Positions 62,633 to 64,000 of a stretch of DNA of 64,000 bases are shown here, piece after piece (the first letter of the stretch is position 1; each line of letters opens with the position of its first letter). The stretch comes from Tabrizicola sp. TH137 (GTDB lineage Bacteria; Pseudomonadota; Alphaproteobacteria; Rhodobacterales; Rhodobacteraceae): contig NZ_PKRQ01000002.1 in the NCBI RefSeq assembly GCF_002855575.1, positions 558,001-622,000 of the forward strand. The letters are read 5' to 3'. The notes beneath the pieces are model-generated. The model saw nothing but the letters and a program-made list of their open reading frames with translations, was not told the origin of the DNA and ran no database searches. The position numbers and the translations under genes were made by a program.

Positions 62633-64000
62633 TCACACCCCCGTCGCCGGAATGCCCGTCCGCACCACAGGGCGCGGTGCCGTCAGGTCCTTCCACTGGC
62701 TCAGCGCCCGGTTCACCGCAGGCCGCGCCTCGCGCCCGACGAATTTCCCGTGCCCTTCCTGCGTCTTGACCGCCCCGTCGTCGATGGCCACCTGCCCCCG
62801 CGTCAGAACGTAACGCGGCAGACCCTTCACTTTGTGACCCTCGAACACATTGTAGTCGATTGCCGATTGCTGCGTGCTGGCCGAAATCACCTTCTCCCTC
62901 GAAGGGTCCAGCACCACAAGATCGGCATCCGCCCCCACTAGAACCGCCCCCTTCTTCGGGTAGAGGTTCAGAATCTTCGCGATATTGGTCGAGGTGACGG
63001 CCACGAACTCATTCGGCGTCAACCGCCCCGTCCCCACCCCATGCGTCCAGAGCATCGGGATACGGTCCTCCAATCCCCCTGTCCCGTTCGGTATCTTCGC
63101 AAAATTCCCCAGACCGAAGCGCTTCTGCTCCGTCGTGAAGGCGCAATGATCCGTCGCCACCACCGACAGCGACCCCGACATGAGCCCGGCCCACAAGGAC
63201 GCCTGATGCTCCTTGTTGCGGAACGGGGGCGACATGACGCGCCGCGCGGCATGGTCCCAGTCGGGATGGAAATACTCGCTCTCATCCAGCGTCAGATGCT
63301 GGATCAGCGGCTCCCCCCAGACCCGCTTGCCCGCCGCCCGCGCGCGCCGGATCGCCTCATGCGCATCCTCGCAAGAGACATGGACGACATACAATGGCAC
63401 CCCGGCCATGTCGGCAATCATGATGGCGCGGTTCGTGGCCTCCCCCTCCACCTGCGGCGGGCGGGAATAGGCATGGCCCTCCGGCCCGGTATTCCCCTCG
63501 GCCAAGAGCTTCGCCGTCAGTTCCGCCACCACATCGCCATTCTCGGCATGGACCATGGCAAGGCCGCCCAGATCGCCCACCCGGCGGAAGGACGAGAACA
63601 ACTCGTCATCATTCACCATCAGCGCGCCCTTATAGGCCATGAAATGCTTGAAGGAGGTGATCCCCGCCTTCACGCTCTCTTCCATGCCCTCCCAGACCTT
63701 CTCGCCCCACCATGTCACGGCCATGTGGTAGGAATAGTCGCAATTCGCCCGGCCCGATTTGTTGTGCCACATCTGGGCCGCATCCATCAGCCCCTGCCCC
63801 TGCCCCGGCAGCACGAAATCGACGACCATGGTGGTGCCACCCGACAGCGCCGCCCGCGTCCCGCTCTCGAAATCATCGGCCGAATAGGTGCCCATGAAGG
63901 GCATCTCCAGATGCGTATGCGGGTCGATGCCCCCCGGCATCACATAGCAGCCCGTCGCATCCAGCTCCGTCCCGCCCTTCAGCCCCGGCCCGATCTCGGT
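62633..64000 (-). CDS. hydA: Dihydropyrimidinase/hydantoinase, 5' end outside the window
   Basis: A metal-dependent amidohydrolase that opens dihydropyrimidine or hydantoin rings. 455 codons are visible, read to the right edge. Ligands are HxH in GGIDPHTHLEMPF, the carboxylated Lys in ITSFKHFMAYKGALM, His in VHAENGDVV and VVHVSCEDAHEA, and Asp in VATDHCAFTTEQKR. The 3' end is complete. The stop is one base before the SDR start. Reductive pyrimidine degradation (uracil, thymine) is the likely pathway; the flanking ABC transporter may supply the substrate. Confidence 0.95.
   Translation of the reverse strand, partial: TEIGPGLKGGTELDATGCYVMPGGIDPHTHLEMPFMGTYSADDFESGTRAALSGGTTMVVDFVLPGQGQGLMDAAQMWHNKSGRANCDYSYHMAVTWWGEKVWEGMEESVKAGITSFKHFMAYKGALMVNDDELFSSFRRVGDLGGLAMVHAENGDVVAELTAKLLAEGNTGPEGHAYSRPPQVEGEATNRAIMIADMAGVPLYVVHVSCEDAHEAIRRARAAGKRVWGEPLIQHLTLDESEYFHPDWDHAARRVMSPPFRNKEHQASLWAGLMSGSLSVVATDHCAFTTEQKRFGLGNFAKIPNGTGGLEDRIPMLWTHGVGTGRLTPNEFVAVTSTNIAKILNLYPKKGAVLVGADADLVVLDPSREKVISASTQQSAIDYNVFEGHKVKGLPRYVLTRGQVAIDDGAVKTQEGHGKFVGREARPAVNRALSQWKDLTAPRPVVRTGIPATGV

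Overview
The window looks like chromosomal DNA of a high-GC alphaproteobacterium of the Rhodobacteraceae/Paracoccaceae. The evidence is C4-pathway 5-aminolevulinate synthase, an M23 peptidase with the N-terminal region typical of the family, a bactofilin, a GapR-type (DUF2312) protein, a ScfR-type regulator, an AerR/PpaA-like cobalamin-binding regulator and strong GC bias at third codon positions. No IS element, prophage, integrase, CRISPR array or rRNA is visible. Four tRNA genes lie at 23.5-27.7 kb and a fifth (Thr) at 43.8 kb. Assignments are by eye from motifs; no database search was run.

Layout. 1-5.3 kb, minus: YhdP/AsmA-like envelope protein, queA and a cut-off MFS transporter. 5.4-6.7 kb, plus: bcp and a DUF455 ferritin-like gene. 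6.9-8.7 kb, plus: M23 peptidase overlapping a bactofilin gene. 8.8-15.9 kb, minus: DUF2189 protein, prfB, mrcA-type PBP1A, amiC-like amidase, aminotransferase. 16-21.4 kb: DsbA-like protein (plus), then ispG, a RodZ-like protein, hemA with a perfect FNR/FnrL box, and an exported protein (minus). 21.5-27.7 kb: M20 peptidase and GNAT (plus), tRNAs, an unusual cluster of four hairpins, pirin, and a class III PLP enzyme with an APH-type kinase. 27.7-35.3 kb, minus: HU-like protein with a histone-H1-like tail, lon, tgt, beta-CASP hydrolase, DUF1989 protein and a 2OG-dioxygenase-like protein. 35.4-40.5 kb: Bcr-type MFS, dusA, acyltransferase-like membrane protein, cobalamin-binding regulator and GlxA-type regulator. 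40.5-42.8 kb: LysR regulator divergent from creatinase. 43-46.8 kb: a lower-GC VPLPG-CTERM secreted protein, tRNA-Thr, a lone FbpB-like permease, an unrecognised protein and gapR. 47-49.7 kb: a FadJ-like fusion with a degenerate dehydrogenase half and a DksA-like protein. 49.9-51.2 kb, plus: two YeeE/YedE proteins and a DUF442 protein behind FNR-like and SqrR-like sites. 51.4-55.7 kb, minus: CheY-like regulator, small membrane protein, symporter-type histidine kinase and FliM/FliN-like protein. 55.8-57.1 kb: ScfR-type regulator. 57.3-64 kb: an NMT1-type ABC transporter with an SMR-like gene inside its operon, a cupin, an SDR and a dihydropyrimidinase cut by the window end, together probably a pyrimidine or hydantoin uptake and breakdown locus.

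The most unusual items are the four hairpins at 23.84-24.0 kb, the CheY/symporter-kinase/SpoA operon at 51.4-55.7 kb, the candidate redox and sulfide sites upstream of the YeeE/YedE genes, and three enzymes with altered active sites or domains (FadJ-like, SDR, HU-like). Long antisense open frames over real genes are treated as GC shadows and left out.
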